Assembly: GCA_013204985.1 (NCBI GenBank)
Contig: JABMLG010000002.1
Coordinates: forward strand, 62,001-126,000
Direction of reading: 5' to 3'
Source: Microbacteriaceae bacterium VKM Ac-2855
GTDB taxonomy: Bacteria; Actinomycetota; Actinomycetes; Actinomycetales; Microbacteriaceae
DNA: 64,000 nucleotides
Each line of letters opens with the position of its first letter. Positions within the stretch are counted from its first letter, which is position 1. A program made the translations under genes and the position numbers. The notes under the pieces are model-generated. The model had not been told where the DNA came from, searched no databases, and worked only from the letters and a program-made list of their open reading frames with translations. Below, in pieces: positions 51,298 through 59,829 of the stretch.

Positions 51298-51376
51298 GGA
51301 AATGCAGGAGATTGCTGGATGTGCGGCGAATCCATGCGGATGCGCACGGTCACGTTCCGAGATCTCCTGCATTTCC
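51298..51376. repeat. Long-loop inverted repeat upstream of dnaX (TGCAGGAG family)
   Basis: GGAAATGCAGGAGAT (51298–51312) and its exact complement (51362–51376) are separated by 49 nt that contain a second imperfect stem. It lies in the 217-bp divergent gap between mobA and dnaX. Unlike its relatives it is near no stop codon. Confidence 0.8.
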
Positions 51377-51430
51377 GTCATGCGGGGCGGACAGAGGGGG
51401 CTACCTCCACTGCGTGTCGGAGGTCGCCGT

Positions 51431-51436
51431 TACTCT
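51431..51436 (+). promoter_or_regulatory. -10 box of a leaderless dnaX promoter
   Basis: TACTCT ends 6 nt before the GTG at 51443, which gives the conserved DnaX N-terminus. Confidence 0.5.
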
Positions 51437-51442
51437 TATCCG

Positions 51443-53701
51443 GTGGTTGCAGCCCTCTATCGCCGATACCGGCCCGAGACGTTCGCCGAGATGATCGGCC
51501 AGTCTCAGGTGACCGATCCCCTCATGACCGCTCTGCGGACGAACCGGGTCAACCACGCCTATCTGTTCAGCGGCCCGCGCGGCTGCGGCAAAACGACGTC
51601 GGCACGCATCCTGGCGCGCTGCCTGAACTGCGCGGAGGGACCGACCGACACCCCGTGCGGCGTCTGCCCGAGCTGCGTCGAGCTGAGCCGCGACGGCAAC
51701 GGCTCGCTCGACGTGGTCGAGATCGACGCGGCGAGCCACGGTGGCGTCGACGACGCGCGCGACCTGCGCGAGCGCGCGATCTTCGCTCCGGCGCGCGACC
51801 GCTACAAGATCTTCATCATCGACGAGGCGCACATGGTCACGCCGGGCGGCTTCAACGCCCTGCTGAAGATCGTGGAAGAGCCGCCGGAGCACATCAAATT
51901 CATCTTCGCGACGACCGAGCCCGACAAGGTCATCGGCACGATCCGCTCGCGCACCCACCACTACCCTTTCCGCCTCATCCCTCCCGCCCAGATGCTCGAC
52001 TACGTCGGCACGCTCTGCGAGAGCGAGGGCGTCACGGTCGCGGCCGGTGTGCTTCCGCTCGTGGTTCGCGCGGGCGGAGGCTCGGCGCGCGACACGCTGT
52101 CGCTGCTCGATCAGCTCATGGCGGGCTCCGAGAACGAGACCGTCGACTACGAGCGCGCCGTCGCGCTGCTGGGCTACACCCACGGCGCGCTGCTGAACGA
52201 CGTGATCGACGCCCTCGCCGAGCGCGACTCCGCCGAGGCGTTCGGCGCCGTCGACCGCGTGGTGCAGACCGGTCAGGATCCACGTCGCTTCGTCGAGGAT
52301 CTCCTCGAGCGCCTCCGTGACCTCATCGTCGTCGCGGCGACCGGCGGCGGTGCATCCGCTGTGCTGCGCGGCCTCTCGCAGGACGAACTCGACCACATGG
52401 CGGTCCAATCGCGCACACTCGGGATGTCCGAACTCTCCCGCGTCGCCGACATCGTGAACGCGGCCCTCACCGAGATGACGGGCGCCACCTCACCGCGACT
52501 GCACCTCGAATTGATGATCGCGCGAGCACTCGTGCACGGCACGGGCGGATCCGCGGCGCCGGTGCGCGAGGCTGCTCCCGTCCGCGACGCCGCACCGGTG
52601 CGCGAGGCCGTCCGCGTCGCGCCGCTGCCGACCGTGGCGCCACCCGCGGCAGAGCCGGTGCGAGCGCCGGCCGCGGCCGCTGGAGCCCCCGCTCCGGAAC
52701 GCGAGCCCGAGGCGGCACCGGTTGCCGCCCCGGCACCGTCCGCGCCAGAACCCGTCGTGGCCGCTGCGCCCGCATCCGCCGCGCCCGTTGCCGCCGCGCC
52801 GCCTGCCGCCGCAGCGTCCGCATCCGCAGCGCCCGCATCCGCAGCGCCGACGCCGGCCGCTGACCCGAACGCCCCGATCACCCTGCAACGGATGAAGGAT
52901 GCGTGGCCCGAGATCCTCGAAGTCGTGCAGAAGACCAAGATGACGGCGTGGCTGATCGCCTACACCGCGCAGGTCCGCGCGCTTAAGGACGACGTGCTGA
53001 CGCTGTCGTTCCCGAGCCAGAACGACGTCGACTCGTTCAAGATGACCGGGCAGGCCGGCCAGCCCGGGGTGAGCGAATACCTGCGCCAGGCGATCCAGCA
53101 GGTGCTCGGCCTGCGGGTGAAGTACATCGCCCGCGTCGACACCGGTCGACCGCCGGAGGAGACGGTCGCGACGAGCGCGCCCGCACCCGCCCCGGTCGCG
53201 GAGCCCGTCCAGACGACGACCCCGCCGCCGAGTACCGACGGCTGGGCGACCGTCGCCATCCCGGGCGCAGGTTCGGCGGCCGACGCCGTCCCCGTGCCCG
53301 AGTCCTCGCCCGAGCCCGCACCGCTGTCCGCCGTGCTCCAAGCCGCACCGGCGGCCGCGATCGCGGAGGCTCCGTCGGCGCGTGCAGCCGCGCCCGCCCC
53401 CGCCGACGACGAGCCGCCCTTCGACGACGTCCCGCCGGACGACGAGTTCCCGCCCTACGAGTCGGCGCCGACGAACGAGTGGGCCGCGGCCGCTCCGACC
53501 CCCGAGCCCGCTCCCGCAGCGGCCCCGGTCGCGCCGCCCGCCCCGGCCCCACGCGCCGCGCCGCGTCCGGTCACGCGGACCACCCGCTCCGAGACCGCTG
53601 ACGGTCGCCAGCGCTACGGTGAGGCGGTCGTCCGCGAGATCCTGGGCGCCCAATTCATCGAGGAGCAGCCGCACGAGCCGCGCGGCCCGCGCATCTCCTG
53701 A
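51443..53701 (+). CDS. dnaX: DNA polymerase III subunit gamma/tau
   Basis: 752 residues. Clamp-loader ATPase of the replisome. N-terminal [16 protein letters not shown], Walker A in [11 protein letters not shown] (about 41), a zinc site CLNC...CGVCPSC, Walker B IIDEAHM (about 125) and the [12 protein letters not shown] sensor region (about 213). From about 370 the protein is a long Ala/Pro-rich linker, with a folded tau-like segment at about 475–560 and an acidic [19 protein letters not shown] stretch near the end. There is no obvious slippery frameshift site for a short gamma form. Confidence 0.96.
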   Translation: MVAALYRRYRPETFAEMIGQSQVTDPLMTALRTNRVNHAYLFSGPRGCGKTTSARILARCLNCAEGPTDTPCGVCPSCVELSRDGNGSLDVVEIDAASHGGVDDARDLRERAIFAPARDRYKIFIIDEAHMVTPGGFNALLKIVEEPPEHIKFIFATTEPDKVIGTIRSRTHHYPFRLIPPAQMLDYVGTLCESEGVTVAAGVLPLVVRAGGGSARDTLSLLDQLMAGSENETVDYERAVALLGYTHGALLNDVIDALAERDSAEAFGAVDRVVQTGQDPRRFVEDLLERLRDLIVVAATGGGASAVLRGLSQDELDHMAVQSRTLGMSELSRVADIVNAALTEMTGATSPRLHLELMIARALVHGTGGSAAPVREAAPVRDAAPVREAVRVAPLPTVAPPAAEPVRAPAAAAGAPAPEREPEAAPVAAPAPSAPEPVVAAAPASAAPVAAAPPAAAASASAAPASAAPTPAADPNAPITLQRMKDAWPEILEVVQKTKMTAWLIAYTAQVRALKDDVLTLSFPSQNDVDSFKMTGQAGQPGVSEYLRQAIQQVLGLRVKYIARVDTGRPPEETVATSAPAPAPVAEPVQTTTPPPSTDGWATVAIPGAGSAADAVPVPESSPEPAPLSAVLQAAPAAAIAEAPSARAAAPAPADDEPPFDDVPPDDEFPPYESAPTNEWAAAAPTPEPAPAAAPVAPPAPAPRAAPRPVTRTTRSETADGRQRYGEAVVREILGAQFIEEQPHEPRGPRIS

Positions 53702-53744
53702 CTCCCACCGAACACGACCCCCAACGAAAGGAGGCGGTGAGCAC

Positions 53745-54344
53745 ATGTACGAAGGCATCGTCCAAGAACTGATCGACGAGCTCGGCCGCCTACCGGGCAT
53801 CGGTCCGAAGTCGGCTCAGCGCATCGCGTTCCACATCCTGCAGACCGAGTCGTTCGACGTGACGCACCTCGCCGAGATCCTGCTCGAGCTGCGCACCCGG
53901 GTGCACTTCTGCGACATCTGCGGCAACGTCGCCGAGGAGGCGACGTGCTCGATCTGCCGCGACCCCAGGCGCAACCGCACGACCATCTGCGTGGTCGAGG
54001 AGGCGAAGGACGTTCCCGCGATCGAGCGCACCCGCGAATTCCGCGGCCTGTACCACGTGCTCGGCGGAGCGATCAGCCCGATCGACGGCATCGGCCCCGA
54101 CCAGTTGCGCATCCGCCAGCTGCTGCAGCGTCTCGCAGACGGCGAGGTGCAGGAGGTCATCATCGCGACCGACCCCAACCTCGAGGGTGAGGCGACTGCG
54201 ACGTACCTCTCGCGCATCCTGGTCACGCTCGGCATCCGCATCACCCGCCTCGCCAGCGGCCTCCCCGTCGGCGGCGACCTGGAGTACGCCGACGAGATCA
54301 CCCTGGGTCGCGCCTTCGAAGGCCGCCGCCTGGTCGAGAACTGA
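53745..54344 (+). CDS. recR: Recombination mediator protein
   Basis: 199 residues. Helix-hairpin-helix [20 protein letters not shown] (about 14–33), four-cysteine zinc site CDICGN...CSIC (about 57–75), and a Toprim domain (about 80–175) with VVEEAKDV and [11 protein letters not shown]. It works with RecO and RecF in loading RecA. It lies 43 nt after dnaX, the common bacterial arrangement, with AAAGGAGG 10 nt before the ATG. No YbaB/EbfC gene intervenes. Confidence 0.97.
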   Translation: MYEGIVQELIDELGRLPGIGPKSAQRIAFHILQTESFDVTHLAEILLELRTRVHFCDICGNVAEEATCSICRDPRRNRTTICVVEEAKDVPAIERTREFRGLYHVLGGAISPIDGIGPDQLRIRQLLQRLADGEVQEVIIATDPNLEGEATATYLSRILVTLGIRITRLASGLPVGGDLEYADEITLGRAFEGRRLVEN

Positions 54345-54388
54345 CCCCGACCGGACGGATCGTCGGGTAACCCGGCCGTCGAGTGCTC

Positions 54389-55501
54389 TCAGGCCATCAC
54401 GACCGGTGCCTCGTAGGTCGCCATCAGCGGCATCACCTTCTCGGCGAACCGACGCACATCCGTGGTGTAGTCGGCGAAGGTGAGCACAGCGCTGCCGACA
54501 CCGGCCTCGGTGTCGACGGCGTCGAGGTAGGCCGCGATGCGCTCGTACGAGCCGACGATGACGGGGGAGTACCAGCAGGAGCCCTGCAAGAACGCTGCGC
54601 GCTCGGGGTGCTCGAACACGATCTCGGGAACCGCTCCGCGCTGACGTTCCAACCCCACGCCTGCGGCGGTACCGGTGCGGTCGTTGCTCGCGGCAGCGAG
54701 GATCCCGGCTTGCGCGCCCAGATCGACGCCCTCCATGTAGAACCGGGCCTGCGCGATCGCTTCTTCGTCCGTCTCGGCCATGATCACGCCGATCAGCACG
54801 GCGCTCTCGCACTCCCGCCCTGTCAGCGCGAGCTGCTCCTCGAGCCCGCGGCGAGCAGCGGCGAGCTCGGGCAGCGGGCCGAGGATGAAGTTGACATCGG
54901 CACTCGCGGCGGCGGTCGCCAGGCTCGCTGTCGACTGGCCGGGTACGATGACGGTGATCGGGTGCGTGGGTGTCGGCTGCACGATGCAGTCGTCCAGTTG
55001 ATAGAACCGTCCGTCGTAGGTGAGTCGGCCGGTCGCCCAGAGACCGCGCATCACGTCGATGAACTCGGCGGTGCACGCGTAACGGTCGCGGTAGTAATCC
55101 TCCGACGGCCACATGCCCATCTGCTCGTACTCGTAGCGATTCCAACCGCCCACGATGTTCACCCCGAAGCGGCCGCCCGAGGCGTCGTCCAGCGTCGCCA
55201 CGGTGCGCGCGATCATGGCCGGATTCGCGGACGGCACGCCGACCGATGCCCAGAGCTTGATGGTGCTGGTCGCCTCGACCAGCGCGGCCATCACCGCGGT
55301 CGACTCCACGGCCCAGTTCCAGAAGTCCGTCTCGCCGCCGAAACCGCGATACTTCACCATCGACAAGGAGAAGTCGTAGCCGCACTCTTCGGCGGTCTGG
55401 GTGATCTGCTTCTGCAGCGCGTAGCCGGGCATGTACTGAGGCGAGTTCACCGAGTAGATGTAACCGTTGTTGGTGGTCGGGAGGAAGACGCCGCACTTCA
55501 T
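54389..55501 (-). CDS. RutA-like LLM flavin-dependent monooxygenase
   Basis: 370 residues, TIM-barrel luciferase-like monooxygenase. It follows E. coli RutA (pyrimidine monooxygenase) closely: GVFLPTTNNGYIYSVNSPQYMP at the N-terminus, DFSLSMVKYRGFGGETDFW, GGRFGVNIVGGWNRYEYEQMGMWP and VLTFADYTTDVRRFAEKVMPLM. RutA opens the uracil ring via a flavin-N5-peroxide. The residue after VNIV is Gly where RutA, as I recall, has Thr (VNLVTGW), so the substrate may differ. It is last in the operon, overlapping the GntR gene by 4 bases. No rutB/C/E/F genes are present. Confidence 0.88.
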   Translation of the reverse strand: MKCGVFLPTTNNGYIYSVNSPQYMPGYALQKQITQTAEECGYDFSLSMVKYRGFGGETDFWNWAVESTAVMAALVEATSTIKLWASVGVPSANPAMIARTVATLDDASGGRFGVNIVGGWNRYEYEQMGMWPSEDYYRDRYACTAEFIDVMRGLWATGRLTYDGRFYQLDDCIVQPTPTHPITVIVPGQSTASLATAAASADVNFILGPLPELAAARRGLEEQLALTGRECESAVLIGVIMAETDEEAIAQARFYMEGVDLGAQAGILAAASNDRTGTAAGVGLERQRGAVPEIVFEHPERAAFLQGSCWYSPVIVGSYERIAAYLDAVDTEAGVGSAVLTFADYTTDVRRFAEKVMPLMATYEAPVVMA

Positions 55502-56247
55502 GGTTGCTCCTGTGATGTCGGGGTGTCGCCGGGCATCCGGAAGGAGACCCGGTCGGCGCGGTAATGGTCGAACACGATCTGGATCGGGGTGCCGTCGGCG
55601 GCCACGAACACCTGGTGTCGCGTGAGTACGGGCGCACCGGCATCAATGTGGAGCAGATGACTGGTGGTCTCGTCCGCGATCGTCGAGCCGATCTCCGTCG
55701 CGGCGATGCGCAGTTCGTCCGTGGCGAACACCTGCCGCCCGACCTCCCGCATGGTGATCGGGCCGGCGAGGCCTCGAGAGGTGTACCGCCGCGAGAAGTA
55801 GGCGGTGCGTACGCCGATGACGAGTCCATCGTGCAGGAAGAGGTTCTCCATCATCCGCACCCGGCTCTCGTCGGTGGCGAGCAGCTGATGGATGAGGGGG
55901 AAGGTGTCGACCTCGCGCTGCGCGATGATGTCGAGCGAGAACCGCTCCGGCTCCCCATCGACCACATCCCGCACATCGAGGCTGATGCCGCGATACGCGG
56001 GGAACGTGCCCATCCGTGGCTTGCGGATCATCACGCCCTGTTCGGCGAGCGCCTGCAGCGCCCGTCGTACCGCGCTCCGGCTGGCGCTGAGGGAGGTCAC
56101 CAGGGTGTCCTCGGCGAGGGTCTCGTGCTCGGGGTAGATTCCGGCGCGGATCGACGCGTGCACCAGGTCGCGCACCCGGCGCGACGAGGTCTGCCGCCCG
56201 TGCGCGCTGCCGGGCACGGCCCGCGGATGCTCCTCCGGCGCTGACAT
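55498..56247 (-). CDS. GntR-family regulator with UTRA-type sensor
   Basis: 249 residues. A winged helix with SRRVRDLVHASIRAGIYPEHETL and LVTSLSASRSAVRRALQALAEQG (about 48–70), followed by a UTRA-like ligand domain containing VMENLFLHDGLVIGVRTAYFS-type sequence and a C-terminal HQVFVAADGTPIQIVFDHYRAD signature. It is embedded in the operon (TGATG overlap upstream, ATGA downstream), so it is probably an autoregulator controlling the whole unit in response to the substrate. Confidence 0.9.
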   Translation of the reverse strand: MSAPEEHPRAVPGSAHGRQTSSRRVRDLVHASIRAGIYPEHETLAEDTLVTSLSASRSAVRRALQALAEQGVMIRKPRMGTFPAYRGISLDVRDVVDGEPERFSLDIIAQREVDTFPLIHQLLATDESRVRMMENLFLHDGLVIGVRTAYFSRRYTSRGLAGPITMREVGRQVFATDELRIAATEIGSTIADETTSHLLHIDAGAPVLTRHQVFVAADGTPIQIVFDHYRADRVSFRMPGDTPTSQEQP

Positions 56248-57581
56248 CAGAACTCGAGCAGGTGCTCGCGCAGTGTCGATCCGGAGTAGCCGTCGCGGAT
56301 CAGACCGCGTCGGCGCAGGGCCGCAGCCAAACCGTCGGCGACCTCGGCCATGTTGCGTCGGGTGGTGGGCAGATAGAGCAGGAACCCGTCGCCGCCGACC
56401 TCCTCCATGATCTCGCCCATCTTCCCCGCGACGGTGTCGGGGCTGCCGACCAGGCCGAGGTCGGTGATCTGGTGCGCCGAGGCGACGACCTCGCGCAGGG
56501 TCTTGCCCTCCGAGTCCTGGAAGAGGTTCGCGATCGAACTCATCTCGCCGTTCTGTCGGGTCAGGTCGATGTCCGAGACCCGCAGATCGGGGTCGATCGC
56601 GCCGAAGTCGATGCGGCCGCCGGAGGTGTACGACATGTTCCAGAGGTTGTACTCGATCGCCGCGTCGCTCGAGCGGGCGAGCGCCATCGCGGCGGCCTTC
56701 GCCCGCGCCTCCTCATCGGTGTCGGCGATCACGGGCGTGACCAGGAAGAGGAACTTGACCTTCGACGGGTCGCGGCCCTGCATCCGAAGCCGGAGGTGCA
56801 TGTCTTCGCGGTACGCCTTCATGTCGTCGACGGTCTTGCACATCGACATCATCGTGTCGTCGACTTCTGCGGCGAAGGCGCGGCCGGCTGGAGAGCCGCC
56901 GGCCGAGGCGATCGGCACCACGCCCTGCGGGCCGGGGATGGTGTTGAGCGGGCCCCGCGAAGAGAAGTACTTTCCTCGGAAATCGATCGGATGCACGCGC
57001 GATGCATCCGCGTAGACGCCGTTCGCGAGATCCGCGAGCACCGCTTCCGGCTCCCACGACGTCTGGAGCGCCTTCACGATCTCGACCCACTCGGAGGCCA
57101 TCGCGTAGCGCTCGTCGTGCTCGAAGTGCTGCTCGTAGCCGTAATTCTGAGCGACGCGGTCGGTGACCGACGTGACGACGTTCATCGCGATCCGACCCTC
57201 GGTGAGGTGGTCGAGGGTCGTGAACAGACGCGCCGCCATGTACGGGTGGTACTGGATCACCGAAGCCGTCGCTGCGATGCCGATGTGCTTGGTCGCGCGG
57301 GTCATCAGCGGAATGAGCGGCATCGGGTCGTTCTTCGGCGCCATGAACCCGCGGCGTAGCGAGGTCTCGGCGGAACCGTTGTAGCTGTCCTCCACCATCG
57401 CGGTGTCCTCGATCAGGATGTAGTCGAAGCCCGCCCGCTCCATCGAGGTGGTGAGGTCGATGTAGATGTCGGGCTTCATCCAGTCGTGGGCGTTCGCGCC
57501 CACCCATGGGCCGTCGCCGTTGACCTGATCCCAGGCCTGGATGCCGAAGCCGTTCCCGAGGAACCAGCCGAGATGGAACAT
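56247..57581 (-). CDS. NtaA/DszA-family LLM flavin-dependent monooxygenase
   Basis: 444 residues. Signature blocks of the nitrilotriacetate/EDTA/dibenzothiophene-sulphone monooxygenase subgroup: LGWFLGNG at the N-terminus, FDYILIEDTAMV (about 52), EGRIAMNVVTSVTDRVAQNYG (about 125–145), EHDERYAMASEWVEIV, and the nucleotide-phosphate loop ASAGGSPAGRAFAA. It needs reduced FMN from a separate reductase, not found in the window. AGGAGAT precedes the ATG. The 86-nt gap upstream carries the tandem repeat at 57610. Confidence 0.9.
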   Translation of the reverse strand: MFHLGWFLGNGFGIQAWDQVNGDGPWVGANAHDWMKPDIYIDLTTSMERAGFDYILIEDTAMVEDSYNGSAETSLRRGFMAPKNDPMPLIPLMTRATKHIGIAATASVIQYHPYMAARLFTTLDHLTEGRIAMNVVTSVTDRVAQNYGYEQHFEHDERYAMASEWVEIVKALQTSWEPEAVLADLANGVYADASRVHPIDFRGKYFSSRGPLNTIPGPQGVVPIASAGGSPAGRAFAAEVDDTMMSMCKTVDDMKAYREDMHLRLRMQGRDPSKVKFLFLVTPVIADTDEEARAKAAAMALARSSDAAIEYNLWNMSYTSGGRIDFGAIDPDLRVSDIDLTRQNGEMSSIANLFQDSEGKTLREVVASAHQITDLGLVGSPDTVAGKMGEIMEEVGGDGFLLYLPTTRRNMAEVADGLAAALRRRGLIRDGYSGSTLREHLLEF

Positions 57582-57609
57582 AAGAGATCTCCTGTCGAAG
57601 AGTTGTCGA

Positions 57610-57659
57610 GAGAGGGCGTCAGCGCCGAGAGGGCGTCAGCGGGTAGGGCGTCAGCGAAG
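57610..57659. repeat. 17-bp tandem repeat, three copies, between two LLM genes
   Basis: GAGAGGGCGTCAGCGCC (57610), GAGAGGGCGTCAGCGGG (57627) and TAGGGCGTCAGCGAAG (57644). On the minus strand it begins 8 nt after the stop of the upstream LLM gene and ends before the ribosome-binding site of the next. Confidence 0.82.
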
Positions 57660-57667
57660 TCGGAACG

Positions 57668-58936
57668 TCATCGCAGTGCGAGGCGGTCGCGGAAGGTGCC
57701 CGGGGCGTAGTCGCGCTGCGCCAGCCCGCGACGCTGCAGCTCGGGCACGAGGCCGTCGAGCACCTCGTCGAGGTAGCGCCGTGTGATCAGGCCTCCACCA
57801 CCGTGGAAGAGCAGGAAACCGTCGCCGCCGACCTCGGCCATCGCTTCCTCCATGCGGTCCGCGACCGTGGCCGGCGTGCCGACCAGTTCGAGCGCGGTGG
57901 ACTCGCCGGTCGAGCCGAGGACGGCGCGCAGCGATGATCCGGCGGTCAGCCGCTTCATCGTGTCGAGGATGGACTGTGCACCGTTCGTCGTGGCATCCGC
58001 CGGAATCGGGGCATCGAGGTCGTACTGGGCGAAGTCGATCTCGGACACGTTCGAGAGCTGCACGATGCGGCGGAGGAAATTGTCGCCGGACGCCGCGTAC
58101 ATCCGCTGCTTCTTGGCGTGCGCCTCGGCGTCGGTCTCTCCGAGGATCGGCGTGATCATGTAGAGCACGCGGCAGCGATCCGGGTCGCCCCCTTCGGCTT
58201 CGATCCGCGAGCGGATCCCGGCCCGGTACGCCGTCATCGCGGGGATGCCGACGGGCGCAGAGACGATCAGGTCCGCCCAATCGGCCGCGAAGTCCATGCC
58301 GGCCTTCGACCCGCCGGCCTGGCAGAACACCGGGCGCTGCTGCGACGGCATCGGTACAGGCGGGGCGTCGACGCCGTAGAACTCGCCGGCCAGCTGTACT
58401 CGGGCATCCGCCGACCAGAGAGCCGAGACCGTTCGCAGGTACTCGTCGGCTCGGCGATAGCGTTCGTCGTGCTCCCAGAGCCGGTCGAGCCCGACCTGCT
58501 GCGCCGCGAGGTCCTCGAAGGACGTGACGATGTTCCAGCCCGCGCGGCCGTCCGTGAGTTCGGCGAGGGTCGATTGCAGCCGAGCGATCCGTTCGGGCGG
58601 ATACAGGCTTGTCGACATGGTCGTGACGACGCCGAGTCGTTCGGTTGCCTGCGAGATCGCGGCGGCGAGCGGGAGCGGATCGTGTTTGGGCGCCTTCACC
58701 GTGGCCATGAACTCGGCCACCATGTCGCCGCCGAAGTTCTCGGGCACCACGCTCGAATCCTCGAGCATGATGAAGTCGATACCGCTGCGTTCGAGCGCCC
58801 TCGCCATGTCGATGTAGAACTGGCCGTCGAGCCACTCGCGCGGGTCGGGCCCGGCCCACGGACGGTTCCACGCCGTCGGCATGTAGTTGACGAACCAGCC
58901 GAGCGTCATCCGGCCGGAGGGCGTGTGGGCCATCAT
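57668..58936 (-). CDS. NtaA/DszA-family LLM flavin-dependent monooxygenase
   Basis: 422 residues. LGWFVNYMPTAWNRPWAGPDPREW, then IDFIMLEDSSVVPENFGG, GRAGWNIVTSFEDLAAQQVGL, EHDERYRRADEY and FCQAGGSKAGMDFAA, the full set of NtaA-type blocks. The start at 58936 gives an ATGA overlap with the short homologue upstream; the next codon is also ATG. It is about one-third to 40 % identical by eye to the homologues at 56247 and 60641, so the three are related but diverged enough to have separate substrates or steps. Confidence 0.9.
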   Translation of the reverse strand: MMAHTPSGRMTLGWFVNYMPTAWNRPWAGPDPREWLDGQFYIDMARALERSGIDFIMLEDSSVVPENFGGDMVAEFMATVKAPKHDPLPLAAAISQATERLGVVTTMSTSLYPPERIARLQSTLAELTDGRAGWNIVTSFEDLAAQQVGLDRLWEHDERYRRADEYLRTVSALWSADARVQLAGEFYGVDAPPVPMPSQQRPVFCQAGGSKAGMDFAADWADLIVSAPVGIPAMTAYRAGIRSRIEAEGGDPDRCRVLYMITPILGETDAEAHAKKQRMYAASGDNFLRRIVQLSNVSEIDFAQYDLDAPIPADATTNGAQSILDTMKRLTAGSSLRAVLGSTGESTALELVGTPATVADRMEEAMAEVGGDGFLLFHGGGGLITRRYLDEVLDGLVPELQRRGLAQRDYAPGTFRDRLALR

Positions 58937-59829
58937 CGGGGGTCCCCTTCGAGGATCAGGTCGTCCAGCGTCGGTGCGAGCACGAAGGCGAACGACTCCT
59001 CGGGGAGGGCGAATCGCTCGCGGAGCAGCCCGGCGCGCGGTGCGGCTCCGTCGAGTAGCTCCGGGATGACGCCGTGCAGCACCGCGCCGTAGCGGGGGCC
59101 GCGCGAGATCCCGGCGAACGCGTAGCCGTCGCCTGCGGTCGGCGGTGGGGCGAGCACCGCGTCGCCGTCGAGGCGCAGCAGCACCCGGCTGCCGGCCGCG
59201 CGAGCGGCGTCCACCTCTGTCTCGGACGACACGATCAGCACATCCGCGCACTCGGTCACGGGCCCCTCGGCGAAACGCACGGGCCGGCCCTGCGGACCCC
59301 GCGGCGCGTTCAGCGGGCCGCGCGCGGCGTAGTACTCACCGCGGTAGTGCGGTACGTGGACCCGGTCGGCATCCACGTAGCGCCCGGAGGCGACGTCGGC
59401 GATCAAAGAGTCGGGCTCCCAAGAGTTCCAGAGGGCGGCGGTGGCCGCAAGGTAGTCGGCGAGGGCGTCGACCCGTTCTGCAGCGGATGCGCGGTGGGCG
59501 AACCAGCGGCCGGAATCGTCGCTGCCACCGCCGTCCAGGGGGCGCTCGTCGACGAACCATCCGGCCCGGCCGCTGCTGAGCGCGTCCAAGGTGTTGAGCG
59601 CGCGCGCCGTGTGGAACGGCGGTTGCGACCAGGGCGAGAGGGCGGGCACGAGGCCGATCCGTGGGGCGCGCCGGGTCGCCGCGGAGGCGAGCAGCAGCGC
59701 ATCCGCCGCACCATCGGCCTCGCCGGGCAGGATCACCGCGTCGACCCCGGCGGCGTCGAGTTCGGTGATCGTGGTCAGGGTGTCGCGAGCGGATGCGGGC
59801 TCCGCCAACCACACGATGAGCGGGATCAC
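58933..59829 (-). CDS. Shortened, degenerate LLM-family protein
   Basis: 298 residues against about 430 for neighbours. It keeps the barrel start (ELDAAGVDAVILPGEAD), LNTLDALSSGRAGWFVDE where others have NVVTS, the RYVDADRVHVPHYRGEYYAARGPLNAPRGPQGRPV block, and ADVLIVSS. It lacks the QAGGS-x-x-G loop and the C-terminal GTPxxVA...VGGDGFL region. Flavin binding is therefore doubtful. It overlaps both neighbours by 4 bases, so it is expressed with them and may be a structural partner subunit. Confidence 0.75.
   Translation of the reverse strand: MIPLIVWLAEPASARDTLTTITELDAAGVDAVILPGEADGAADALLLASAATRRAPRIGLVPALSPWSQPPFHTARALNTLDALSSGRAGWFVDERPLDGGGSDDSGRWFAHRASAAERVDALADYLAATAALWNSWEPDSLIADVASGRYVDADRVHVPHYRGEYYAARGPLNAPRGPQGRPVRFAEGPVTECADVLIVSSETEVDAARAAGSRVLLRLDGDAVLAPPPTAGDGYAFAGISRGPRYGAVLHGVIPELLDGAAPRAGLLRERFALPEESFAFVLAPTLDDLILEGDPR

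Noticed and set aside
51443-53701. Programmed frameshift in dnaX producing gamma
   Set aside because: No A/T-rich slippery heptamer is present in the region after the ATPase domain.
54389-55501. Complete Rut uracil degradation pathway
   Set aside because: Only RutA-like and alpha/beta-hydrolase-type proteins are present. RutB, RutC, RutE, RutF and RutG homologues are absent, and the hydrolase lacks the normal triad.
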